Shown here piece by piece: positions 1 to 6,985 of a stretch of DNA of 23,388 nucleotides (position 1 is the first letter of the stretch; the number at the start of each line of letters is the position of its first letter). Source of the DNA: a bacterium (GTDB lineage: Bacteria > SZUA-182 > DTGQ01); the NCBI GenBank assembly GCA_040755755.1, contig JBFLZW010000086.1, positions 1 to 23,388 of the forward strand, read 5' to 3'. The notes below the pieces were generated by a model that was not told the origin of the DNA, searched no databases, and worked only from the letters and a program-made list of their open reading frames with translations. The translations under genes and the position numbers were made by a program.

Positions 1-2
1 AT

Positions 3-107
3 TGTGATCAACTCAATGCTCATCCTAAACCAATACACTGGACTTATACGAAAGAAAAGTTCCTGCTCCAATTTGCTCCACCAGGCCCAAAACAACTGGC
101 CGCGTAA
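3..107 (+). CDS. C-terminal end of a probable IS630-type transposase (partial, cut by window edge)
   Basis: An open frame enters from the left edge and stops with TAA at 105-107. Its last residues include the stretch HPKPIHWTYTKEKF. That pattern (His-Pro-Lys-Pro, then Trp-Thr-Tyr-Thr, then a Lys-rich helix) resembles the extreme C-terminus of IS630/Tc1-type DDE transposases, where a similar motif follows the last catalytic acidic residue. Only about 34 codons are visible, so the catalytic DDE residues cannot be checked and the family call rests on this short tail. It lies directly upstream of the polysaccharide locus on the same strand, so the element may mark the left edge of the locus or supply a promoter to it. 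No terminal inverted repeat could be recognised by eye. Confidence 0.45.
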   Translation, partial: CDQLNAHPKPIHWTYTKEKFLLQFAPPGPKQLAA

Positions 108-163
108 TTATGGCGACGTGTACTAAGCCTTTATTCTTTGGTATTAAAATAATCAGCAGCATA

Positions 164-1405
164 ATGAAAGGTAGAAGACCTCTCTTTATTCTAGCCGGTA
201 ATGGCCCCTATGACAACCGAGGCTGTGAGGCGATTGTACGGGGAACGGCTGAAATTTTACGGCTCCACTTCGATAATCCGCAATTCATAGCTGTGAGTAA
301 TTACCTGGCGAGCCTTCAATTCGAGGAGCAGCAACAAGCTGAAACTGATAAAGCGATAATTCATGAAAAGATCGTGAAAGCCAGGAAAAGGTTTGAGCCT
401 GTCTGGTTTTTAGAGACTTTTTTACGATTTTTATATCCTACGGGAAGATGTTATTTCAGATACCAGAAGATGCTGCCTTATCTGAAAACAGCCGTGGCTG
501 TTTTATCGGTCGGTGGGGATAATTATTCTCTGGATTATGGGATACCAAAGCTTTTTACGGAGCTTGATGATCTTGTTTTGGCAAAGAGGAAGCCAATAAT
601 TATTTGGGGAGCTTCAGTCGGGCCATTTGATAAAATTCCGGGATATGAAAGGTACATGGTAAAGCATCTGAAGAAGGTAACAGCGATATTTGCAAGGGAA
701 TCCGCAACAGTTGACTATTTGGCCGAGCAGGGGATTACCAAAAATGTTTACCGGGTGGCGGACCCTGCTTTTCTCTTGAAACCTGGAAAACCTCCACAAG
801 AAAAGTTCAACAGAGATATCCCAAAAGAAGCGATCGGGATTAATTTAAGCCCGCTTATGGCAAAATATGTAACCAATGGGAGCATCAGAGAATGGGTTGA
901 TCGCGCTGCCAAGATAGTTAAGCATATATCAGAAAAGACTAAAAGACCTCTCTTCTTAATTTACCATGTAACAAGCGTACACAGTAATGATTATGGATTT
1001 TTACAGGATGTTTTAGCTGCTTTAGGGAACAAAAATGACCTGGTTCAACTCATGCCACCTGGCTTAAGGGCAGCAGAATTAAAGTGGTTAATAGGGAAAA
1101 TGTCTGTTTTTGCCGGTGCAAGGACACATGCAACTATTGCGGCCATTTCTTCTTCTGTACCAACGCTGAGCTTTTCCTATAGCCTTAAAGCAAAAGGCAT
1201 AAACCGGGATATCTTTGGACATGAAAATTTTTGTTTGGAAGCACATCGATTACGACCTGAGATTATTAGTGAGAAGATAGAAGAAGTAATCCAAAATTCA
1301 GAGGAAATAAAAAAGAAAATTAATTCGGTGCTGCCAGAAGTTATAGACCTGGCTCTGAATGCAGGAAAATATTTACAAGGAATTCTCAATAACAATGAAG
1401 CATAA
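164..1405 (+). CDS. Polysaccharide pyruvyl transferase family protein
   Basis: This probably transfers pyruvate from phosphoenolpyruvate to a sugar of the polymer, forming an acidic ketal, in the cytoplasm or at the inner membrane face. The N-terminal stretch GNGPYDNRGCEAIVRGT and the C-terminal block GARTHATIAAISSSVPTLSFSYSLKAKG (near residues 318-345) are the two signatures of the polysaccharide pyruvyl transferase family (PF04230). Length, about 413 aa, is normal. An in-frame ATG at 110 would add 18 residues, but the protein aligns best from 164 (MKGRRPLFILAGNGPYDN), and the extra codons sit directly after the transposase remnant. Neither start has a clear Shine-Dalgarno. It is the first gene of the run of glycan genes. 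The substrate sugar cannot be read from sequence, and some family members are modifying enzymes with other roles. Confidence 0.85.
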   Translation: MKGRRPLFILAGNGPYDNRGCEAIVRGTAEILRLHFDNPQFIAVSNYLASLQFEEQQQAETDKAIIHEKIVKARKRFEPVWFLETFLRFLYPTGRCYFRYQKMLPYLKTAVAVLSVGGDNYSLDYGIPKLFTELDDLVLAKRKPIIIWGASVGPFDKIPGYERYMVKHLKKVTAIFARESATVDYLAEQGITKNVYRVADPAFLLKPGKPPQEKFNRDIPKEAIGINLSPLMAKYVTNGSIREWVDRAAKIVKHISEKTKRPLFLIYHVTSVHSNDYGFLQDVLAALGNKNDLVQLMPPGLRAAELKWLIGKMSVFAGARTHATIAAISSSVPTLSFSYSLKAKGINRDIFGHENFCLEAHRLRPEIISEKIEEVIQNSEEIKKKINSVLPEVIDLALNAGKYLQGILNNNEA

Positions 1406-1463
1406 GCTTTCCTGTGGATTTGAAAAAAAGACATGTCAACATACATATTGTTTTTTATAAACC

Positions 1464-2483
1464 ATGCCAAAAGTCTCTACAGTCATTCCCCTTTATAACA
1501 AAGCTCCGCACATCCAACGGGCGTTAGAGTCGGTTTTAATTCAGACATATCAAGACGTTGAAGTTGTCGTTATCGATGATGGGTCCACGGATGGTGGAGC
1601 AGAAATTGTAAAAAGCATTTCTGATTCGCGCATCAGGCTGATTCAACAGAAAAATGCTGGTGTTTCTGTAGCAAGGAATAGAGGCATTCAGGAAGCGCAG
1701 GCTGGTCTGATTGCCTTTTTGGATGCAGATGATGCCTGGAAGCCGAAATTTTTAGAAACAATCCTCAGATTGAGGAATCGGTTCCCTGAAGCAGGTATTT
1801 ATGCCACTGCCTATGAATTTCATGAGCCAAATGGTAAAACTGTTCAACCCCGCTATAAAGCAATCCCTCCCGCACCCTGGGAGGGCTTAATTCCTAACTA
1901 CTTCCGTGCCAGCCTTGGTATTCCGCCAGTATGGTCTTCTGCAGTTGCTGTCCCCCGGAGGATATTTAAGGAAGCAGGGTATTTTCCGGCAGGCGAACGT
2001 TTGGGAGAGGACGGCGATATGTGGTTACGTATCGCTGTTAAATATCCTGTTGCCTTTAGTTGGCAGATTGGGGCCACCTATTTTCGAAATGCAAGTAACA
2101 GGGCATGCAATAAGTATCTTATGCAGTCTGAATATCGATTGGTGAAGACCGCAAAGGAATTGATCAGGAAAAATGAAGTGCCTGCATTTATGCTTCCTGA
2201 TCTGCAAGAATACATAGCCATGTATGTACTCTTAGCTGCGGCACAATGTGTTTTGGCAGGTAAGCCTCAAAAGGCCCGTCAGATGCTGGAAGATTGCACA
2301 ACTAAATGTTTCTGTACACAAAAACTATGGTGGCGTTTTTGGGCCAGCATACCTGTTCCAATAACTCACTTTGCCTGGAACGTGAAAAGAACTTTGTTCA
2401 AATCGATACCGAAAACCATTGAGGGGCGCATCACTATTGGAAGGCTTACCAATTTTCTGGCAGCACTCTTTGTGCTGCAATAA
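1464..2483 (+). CDS. Family 2 glycosyltransferase (GT-A fold)
   Basis: An inverting glycosyltransferase that adds a sugar from a nucleotide-sugar donor to the growing lipid-linked repeat unit on the cytoplasmic side. The N-terminus has the GT2 nucleotide-binding start VSTVIPLYNKAPHIQRALES and VVVIDDGSTDGG (residues 34-45). The metal-binding DXD lies within DADD at 87-90, and an acidic GED (181-183) before DMWLRI fits the catalytic-base region. The C-terminal third lacks obvious transmembrane helices, so it is a soluble or peripheral enzyme. The ATG at 1464 has no convincing ribosome binding site (context TAAACCATG), although the alignment starts here. It is 58 nt downstream of the pyruvyl transferase and 16 nt upstream of the first hydrolase. 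Donor and acceptor are unknown. Confidence 0.88.
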   Translation: MPKVSTVIPLYNKAPHIQRALESVLIQTYQDVEVVVIDDGSTDGGAEIVKSISDSRIRLIQQKNAGVSVARNRGIQEAQAGLIAFLDADDAWKPKFLETILRLRNRFPEAGIYATAYEFHEPNGKTVQPRYKAIPPAPWEGLIPNYFRASLGIPPVWSSAVAVPRRIFKEAGYFPAGERLGEDGDMWLRIAVKYPVAFSWQIGATYFRNASNRACNKYLMQSEYRLVKTAKELIRKNEVPAFMLPDLQEYIAMYVLLAAAQCVLAGKPQKARQMLEDCTTKCFCTQKLWWRFWASIPVPITHFAWNVKRTLFKSIPKTIEGRITIGRLTNFLAALFVLQ

Positions 2484-2499
2484 GATAACCTAACAAACC

Positions 2500-3324
2500 A
2501 TGAACAAGCCGATGTTTTTTAAGAACAAGGATAATAACTATAACCTCTTTGGCTTTCTCTTTCATCCGGAAGTGAAAAACAGTAATAACCGAAGAGGCGT
2601 TATATTTTGTGACTCGATCGGGAATGAAAAGTACTCAAGTCATAGAGTATTGGTTAATTTTGCCAGACTGCTTCAAGAAAATGGCTACATTGCATTTTTG
2701 TTTGATTATTACGGGAACGGTGATAGCGATGGAGATTTTGAGGATACAACACTTGATACGTATCTATCAGACATAAAAACAGCTATTGAATTCTTAACAG
2801 AAGAGACAAAAGCAGAGGAGATTTGCCTTCTCGGGTTAAGGGTAGGAGCTATTTTCGCCTCTCTGCTTGCTCGGGAAAAAGAAATAGTAAAGAATCTCAT
2901 TTTATGGGCACCAATCATAAATGCCAGAAAGTATATTTACGACTCATTAAGATCAAACCTGAATATGCAGCTTACCATACATGGGAAGCTAAAGTTTAAC
3001 CGAGATCAGTTAATAGAACAAATACAGAATGACGTCACCGTAGAGACAGATGGATATACAATATCCAAAGGCTTTTACCAGAGCCTATTGCCGATTAACC
3101 TGAATACAATCGATAAGCCGTTTACTACAAAAACTCTCGTAATAGAGTTGTCGAGAAATAGTAATACGGTAAATACAGAATTCAATATGCTTTTTAAAGA
3201 TAACAACCAATGCTTACGGATGGTAATAGCAGAAGATATTTTCTGGACAATAAAGGGAACCAATCAAAGATATATAACCAGGCAAAAGGTTCTTTTTGGA
3301 AAAACACTGAGCTGGTTAGGCTAG
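2500..3324 (+). CDS. Alpha/beta hydrolase-like protein, similar to exosortase A system-associated hydrolase 2; nucleophile elbow has Arg
   Basis: The alpha/beta hydrolase fold is suggested by the strand/turn FDYYGNGDSDGD (68-79) and by the elbow LLGLRVGAIFAS (110-121). Where serine hydrolases have G-x-S-x-G this protein has G-L-R-V-G, so the nucleophile is replaced by Arg. A catalytic His is not evident either: the expected C-terminal position reads EDIFWT. From memory, a GLRLGA elbow and a C-terminal FW are also typical of the exosortase A system-associated hydrolase 2 family, found in EPS loci with PEP-CTERM sorting; I cannot run the HMM. Classical hydrolase activity is therefore unlikely, and a structural or carrier-handling role is possible. 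The next gene has a similar N-terminus (FKNKxNN... pattern), so the two are probably paralogues. Start ATG at 2500, with no clear Shine-Dalgarno. Confidence 0.7.
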   Translation: MNKPMFFKNKDNNYNLFGFLFHPEVKNSNNRRGVIFCDSIGNEKYSSHRVLVNFARLLQENGYIAFLFDYYGNGDSDGDFEDTTLDTYLSDIKTAIEFLTEETKAEEICLLGLRVGAIFASLLAREKEIVKNLILWAPIINARKYIYDSLRSNLNMQLTIHGKLKFNRDQLIEQIQNDVTVETDGYTISKGFYQSLLPINLNTIDKPFTTKTLVIELSRNSNTVNTEFNMLFKDNNQCLRMVIAEDIFWTIKGTNQRYITRQKVLFGKTLSWLG

Positions 3325-3333
3325 GGTAATAGA

Positions 3334-4353
3334 GTGGAAGAGCCGGTAATTTTTAAGAATAAAAATAATCAAGAGCTGTATGGGATAGCTCACATCCCGT
3401 CTGAGAATGAATCCAGGAAAAAGATCGGAATTATTTTTCTCAACCCTGGTCCTGGATATAGAACTGGTCATAACAGGCTCTATGTTATCCTGGCAAGGAA
3501 ACTGTCCCAAAAGGGCTTCTATTGTCTGCGCTTTGATCCTGCCGGCCTTGGAGAGAGTGAAGGTGAGGTGGAAGAGGCCATGCTTTTTGATCTGTTTACC
3601 TCAATAAACCAGGGCCGGTTTGTTCACGATACAATTGAGGCCGCCAATTTTTTTATTGAAAAGTATGAGTTAAGAGAGCTTATTTTAACTGGTTTATGTG
3701 GTGGAGCAATGACCGCTTTACTCGCTGCACCTCATTGTCAGAAAGTCAGTTCTCTTATACTCATGGGGTTCCCGGTATTATTCAGCTCTCTTGATATAGG
3801 AAGCGGCACTCAGCATGCTGTATATGCACGACGCACATTGAGAAACTGCCGTGCGTGGATCGCGAATTTCAATGTAATAAGTTTGGATTCATACAGGGGT
3901 TTGATCAGGAAGATTAAGGCTTATGGATTATATGAACTGGCGGCTCTGTTACCGAAAGCCCTGCTTCGGACATTGAAGAAAGACAGCCACGATTTTCACC
4001 CGCATTTTAATAAATTATTCATGGATGTTCTTGAAAGTGTCAGTAGAGATATTAAGATAGGCTTTATCTTTGGCGAGCATGACAGATGGAGATTATTTTT
4101 TGAGGTGGAATTCGAGCAAAAAAAAATGTGTAGAAAATATGAAAAAAAATATTCTTATCGAAAGTTCATAATCAAGGAGGCAGACCATTTGCTTTCTTCG
4201 CAGACATGCCAAAAGGAATTGCTCGATGTTATTGAATATATAATGCATAGCAATAAACTTGATTTTCAATTTGAGGGTCACCGTTCTGCAAACGATTTCC
4301 ACTTTGGAAATTTTCCAGGGAAAAGGGTGAAATTATGCGGAATAAAGCCCTGA
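3334..4353 (+). CDS. Alpha/beta hydrolase, similar to exosortase A system-associated hydrolase 1; Cys nucleophile elbow
   Basis: A serine-hydrolase-fold protein whose elbow reads ILTGLCGGAMTALLA, with G-L-C-G-G at 120-124, so the candidate nucleophile is Cys122. The other triad members look intact: Asp250 in FGEHD and His285 in EADHL. The oxyanion-side loop FDPAGLGESEG lies at 67-77. An elbow GLC-[DG]-GA is what I recall for exosortase A system-associated hydrolase 1, which fits the tandem arrangement with the preceding hydrolase-2-like gene. It may be a thioesterase, acyl-transfer or ester hydrolase acting on a polymer substituent or carrier, but the substrate is unknown. The start is GTG at 3334, preceded by AGGG at 3323-3326 that overlaps the stop of the upstream gene. 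The last 19 nt overlap the polymerase gene. An A9 run (4118-4126) and an A8 run (4142-4149) lie just upstream of the catalytic His codon. Confidence 0.72.
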   Translation: MEEPVIFKNKNNQELYGIAHIPSENESRKKIGIIFLNPGPGYRTGHNRLYVILARKLSQKGFYCLRFDPAGLGESEGEVEEAMLFDLFTSINQGRFVHDTIEAANFFIEKYELRELILTGLCGGAMTALLAAPHCQKVSSLILMGFPVLFSSLDIGSGTQHAVYARRTLRNCRAWIANFNVISLDSYRGLIRKIKAYGLYELAALLPKALLRTLKKDSHDFHPHFNKLFMDVLESVSRDIKIGFIFGEHDRWRLFFEVEFEQKKMCRKYEKKYSYRKFIIKEADHLLSSQTCQKELLDVIEYIMHSNKLDFQFEGHRSANDFHFGNFPGKRVKLCGIKP

Positions 4354-5825
4354 GAAGAAAATTTTCAATATCGCATAAGGTTTTTCTGCCTATAGCATAC
4401 ATAAGTTTTGCGGTGATAGCAGTAATAGTTTTTGTCTCAGGCCTTTCTGATTTATTTTTTCTCCCTTCCATTATCATTGCTAATATCATAGTTATTTTCA
4501 ATTGCGTTCGAGCTCAAAGAAGGACTCGATATGGCACATTTGCCAGTTTATCTGCTCTTGCTCCTCTTTTTTTCTACTTGTGTCATTTTTTGTACCAAAC
4601 TGCCTTCCAGCTCGGTTTCGTTGAATATAACGAGTATGTAATATTTAACTTTCACTTGTATCGTGAGGCAACCGTGCTGGCATTGGCAGGTCTTTTTGCT
4701 TTAATGGCCGGTATTTATTTTAGTGAATGGTTATATAGTAACAGCATAAGAATTCCCTGTAAGAAAGACCAATCTTATGATGACGTAAAGTTCCACAAAG
4801 TAGCGGTCATTTCTTCGATTATTTTCTTTCTCATCCTCCTAGGAGAAATTTTTAGGATTGGTTTTGCAGATTTTGCAGCGTCGGGGTATGCTCGATCCGA
4901 GTTAACTGAAAAATTTTCAAGGATACTAACCAATGCGCAACGTTTTTTTATGTATAGTATTTTTGCCGCCTTTGCAAGTCTGCCCCGCAAGAAATGGAAA
5001 AGAGGCATTATACTTCCCGGTATTCTTGCTTTGCTTTTTTTCATGCTGCTGTCAGTATATGGCTATCGTGGGCATATAGGCGTCTTTTTATTGACATGTT
5101 ACTGTGTATTCGCAATTCGAATACATCCACTGCCTCTGAAAATATTGACGGTTTTCTTTACTGCCATGATCATTAGCTGGTCTGTTATTCTTGCAGGCCG
5201 ATCCATCGCAATTTCTGAGAGAGATTATTCAAGTATCATCAGCAGAGCTACAACCACTGACTCCATTATCGACACAGCAGTGAGAACACCTGGAATGATG
5301 ATTACCATGGTAACGAGAACTATAAACCTATATCCCCATATCTTTCCCTATCTCTGGGGAAAGAGTTATCTGAATGGTATTTACTTTTTGATACCAAACC
5401 TGTCACTGGAAAAAAAAAGGTCTTCAACTTTATACAGATTTGATCTCGCAATGAGCGCGTATTATTTTGGTAGTGTATTTCGTTCAATAAGAGGAGTGGG
5501 TATGGGAGCAACCCCTCTTGCAGAGGCATATGCCAATTTTGGGATATTGGGTTTATCACTTTTATTTTTGGGGGGCTGGTTTGTAGGCAGGACGGAGCTG
5601 ATTTCGGTTTCTTCAGGGAATTGCCTATTGCTGGCATTTCTCGGGATTAGCTCATATACCATATTGTGGTCAATGAGAAATGACTTTCTGACACTTCCCA
5701 GAGGAATCATATATGGCTATTTATTTTTAAAGCTGCTTTCATTTTCGGCCGCTTGTTGTAGCAATATCCGGGTGAGAACGACACAAGTATCGAGGAAAAT
5801 AGTTGCTCAAAGGGATTATTCATGA
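4335..5825 (+). CDS. Multi-spanning membrane protein, O-antigen/EPS polymerase (Wzy-like)
   Basis: This 496-residue protein has about 11-12 hydrophobic segments, for example residues about 15-35, 38-58, 70-90, 112-133, 153-172, a long pair around 225-265, and several near the C-terminus. Between the later helices is a large hydrophilic loop (about residues 285-395) rich in Arg and Tyr, typical of the periplasmic catalytic loop of Wzy polymerases. Sequence conservation in this family is too low for a motif-based call, so size, topology and its place among glycosyltransferases carry the assignment. The role would be polymerising lipid-linked repeat units at the periplasmic face. An O-antigen ligase is the main alternative. 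The ATG at 4335 has AGGG at 4324-4327. It overlaps the upstream hydrolase by 19 nt, and its stop overlaps the next ATG (ATGA), so the three genes are probably translationally coupled. Confidence 0.75.
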   Translation: MRNKALRRKFSISHKVFLPIAYISFAVIAVIVFVSGLSDLFFLPSIIIANIIVIFNCVRAQRRTRYGTFASLSALAPLFFYLCHFLYQTAFQLGFVEYNEYVIFNFHLYREATVLALAGLFALMAGIYFSEWLYSNSIRIPCKKDQSYDDVKFHKVAVISSIIFFLILLGEIFRIGFADFAASGYARSELTEKFSRILTNAQRFFMYSIFAAFASLPRKKWKRGIILPGILALLFFMLLSVYGYRGHIGVFLLTCYCVFAIRIHPLPLKILTVFFTAMIISWSVILAGRSIAISERDYSSIISRATTTDSIIDTAVRTPGMMITMVTRTINLYPHIFPYLWGKSYLNGIYFLIPNLSLEKKRSSTLYRFDLAMSAYYFGSVFRSIRGVGMGATPLAEAYANFGILGLSLLFLGGWFVGRTELISVSSGNCLLLAFLGISSYTILWSMRNDFLTLPRGIIYGYLFLKLLSFSAACCSNIRVRTTQVSRKIVAQRDYS

Positions 5826-6973
5826 AAGATATCCTGTTCTTACGCCAGGCTTATCAAAATTTTGGCGGGATAGAAGGGCAAATTCTCCTCATGGCCAGAG
5901 AATTTGCATCTCGTAAATTATTCAACCCTCTATTAGCTACTTCTCAGAGAGCTTCCCGGTTCGGGCAAGAATTTAAGGCACTTGGCTTTCCTGTTTATGA
6001 AGTTCCGATAGGCAGAGAAGACAAGCTCAATGAGGGAGTCAAGGCTATTGAACCCATCCTGAAAAAGCATACCATAGCATTAATTCAAAGTCACGCCTTT
6101 CGCGAAAGCCTTATTGGCAGAAAGGTTTGCAGGAAACATCCTGAAATTTCCCATGTACTGAGGGTTCACCTTTATATCGATTGCTCAGAGATTCCGAAAT
6201 GGAGAAAGGCTACCTATCATATTTTAGATAAATTAACCTCAAGGTATGTAGATCGATATGTGTGTATTGACCGGGTTACCTTAAGGGAATTAACTGAAAA
6301 TTCCTGGCTCCCATCAACTAAAACTCATCTGGTGACAGATGCGATTGAAAAGATAGGTGAGCCTGACTCGCTGGAATATAACTCCAATTTGCCTTTGCCT
6401 GCCCGAATTGCTATGGTGGCAAACTTTTTACCCCATAAGGGGCACGATGTCCTTATTAAGGCATTATCAATATTAAAGCTGAAAGGGTTGAAGGTTTACG
6501 CTCGTTTAATTGGTGGTGAATTAACCGGAAAAAGCCAGTCGAACCGTCCATCACTGGTGGCCAGTCTCAAGGAAAATGCCTCGGTATCAGGAGTTTTGGA
6601 CCAGATAGAGTTTTACGGCTACACTCGAAGTGTTTATGATGCGGTAAAGGGATATCCTGTCATTGTGCTTCCTTCACGTATTGAAGGGATTCCTAATTGT
6701 ATACTCGAAGCATTGACGCTGAAAAAACTCGTCATCGCTTCTCATGTTGGTGGTGTTCCCGAGATCATTCAAGACGGGATTAACGGTTTCCTTCATCCAC
6801 CTCAAGACCCGAAGGCATTAGCGGATATTTTGGAGAGGGTATTCACTGCACCCGCAGAAAGATGGCATTCAATACGGGATGCAGGGTATAGGACATGGGA
6901 AAAAAATTTTTCCGTACAGCAGATGATAGATGGATTATCCAAAATTTATAAGGGAATAGGAGTCTTGGCATAA
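5822..6973 (+). CDS. Family 4 glycosyltransferase (GT-B fold, retaining)
   Basis: A retaining glycosyltransferase for one linkage of the repeat unit. The N-terminal domain opens with a glycine-containing loop (FGGIEGQ, 14-20), as in GT4 acceptor domains. The C-terminal donor domain starts near 194 (ARIAMVANFLPHKGHDVLIKAL) and contains the GT4 E-x7-E motif, Glu288 and Glu296, within PSRIEGIPNCILEAL. This is followed by the conserved SHVGGVPEIIQDGINGFL segment that contacts the nucleotide sugar. Length (383 aa) is standard and no domain is missing. The start codon overlaps the polymerase stop in an ATGA arrangement, which implies coupled translation and a shared transcript. Donor and acceptor sugars cannot be inferred. 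Confidence 0.92.
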   Translation: MKDILFLRQAYQNFGGIEGQILLMAREFASRKLFNPLLATSQRASRFGQEFKALGFPVYEVPIGREDKLNEGVKAIEPILKKHTIALIQSHAFRESLIGRKVCRKHPEISHVLRVHLYIDCSEIPKWRKATYHILDKLTSRYVDRYVCIDRVTLRELTENSWLPSTKTHLVTDAIEKIGEPDSLEYNSNLPLPARIAMVANFLPHKGHDVLIKALSILKLKGLKVYARLIGGELTGKSQSNRPSLVASLKENASVSGVLDQIEFYGYTRSVYDAVKGYPVIVLPSRIEGIPNCILEALTLKKLVIASHVGGVPEIIQDGINGFLHPPQDPKALADILERVFTAPAERWHSIRDAGYRTWEKNFSVQQMIDGLSKIYKGIGVLA

Positions 6974-6985
6974 TCAGCGACGCAT

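Noticed and set aside
110-163. Extended N-terminus of the pyruvyl transferase starting at 110
   Set aside because: The 18 extra codons have no ribosome site and do not resemble the family. The conserved sequence begins a few residues after the ATG at 164. It cannot be fully excluded.
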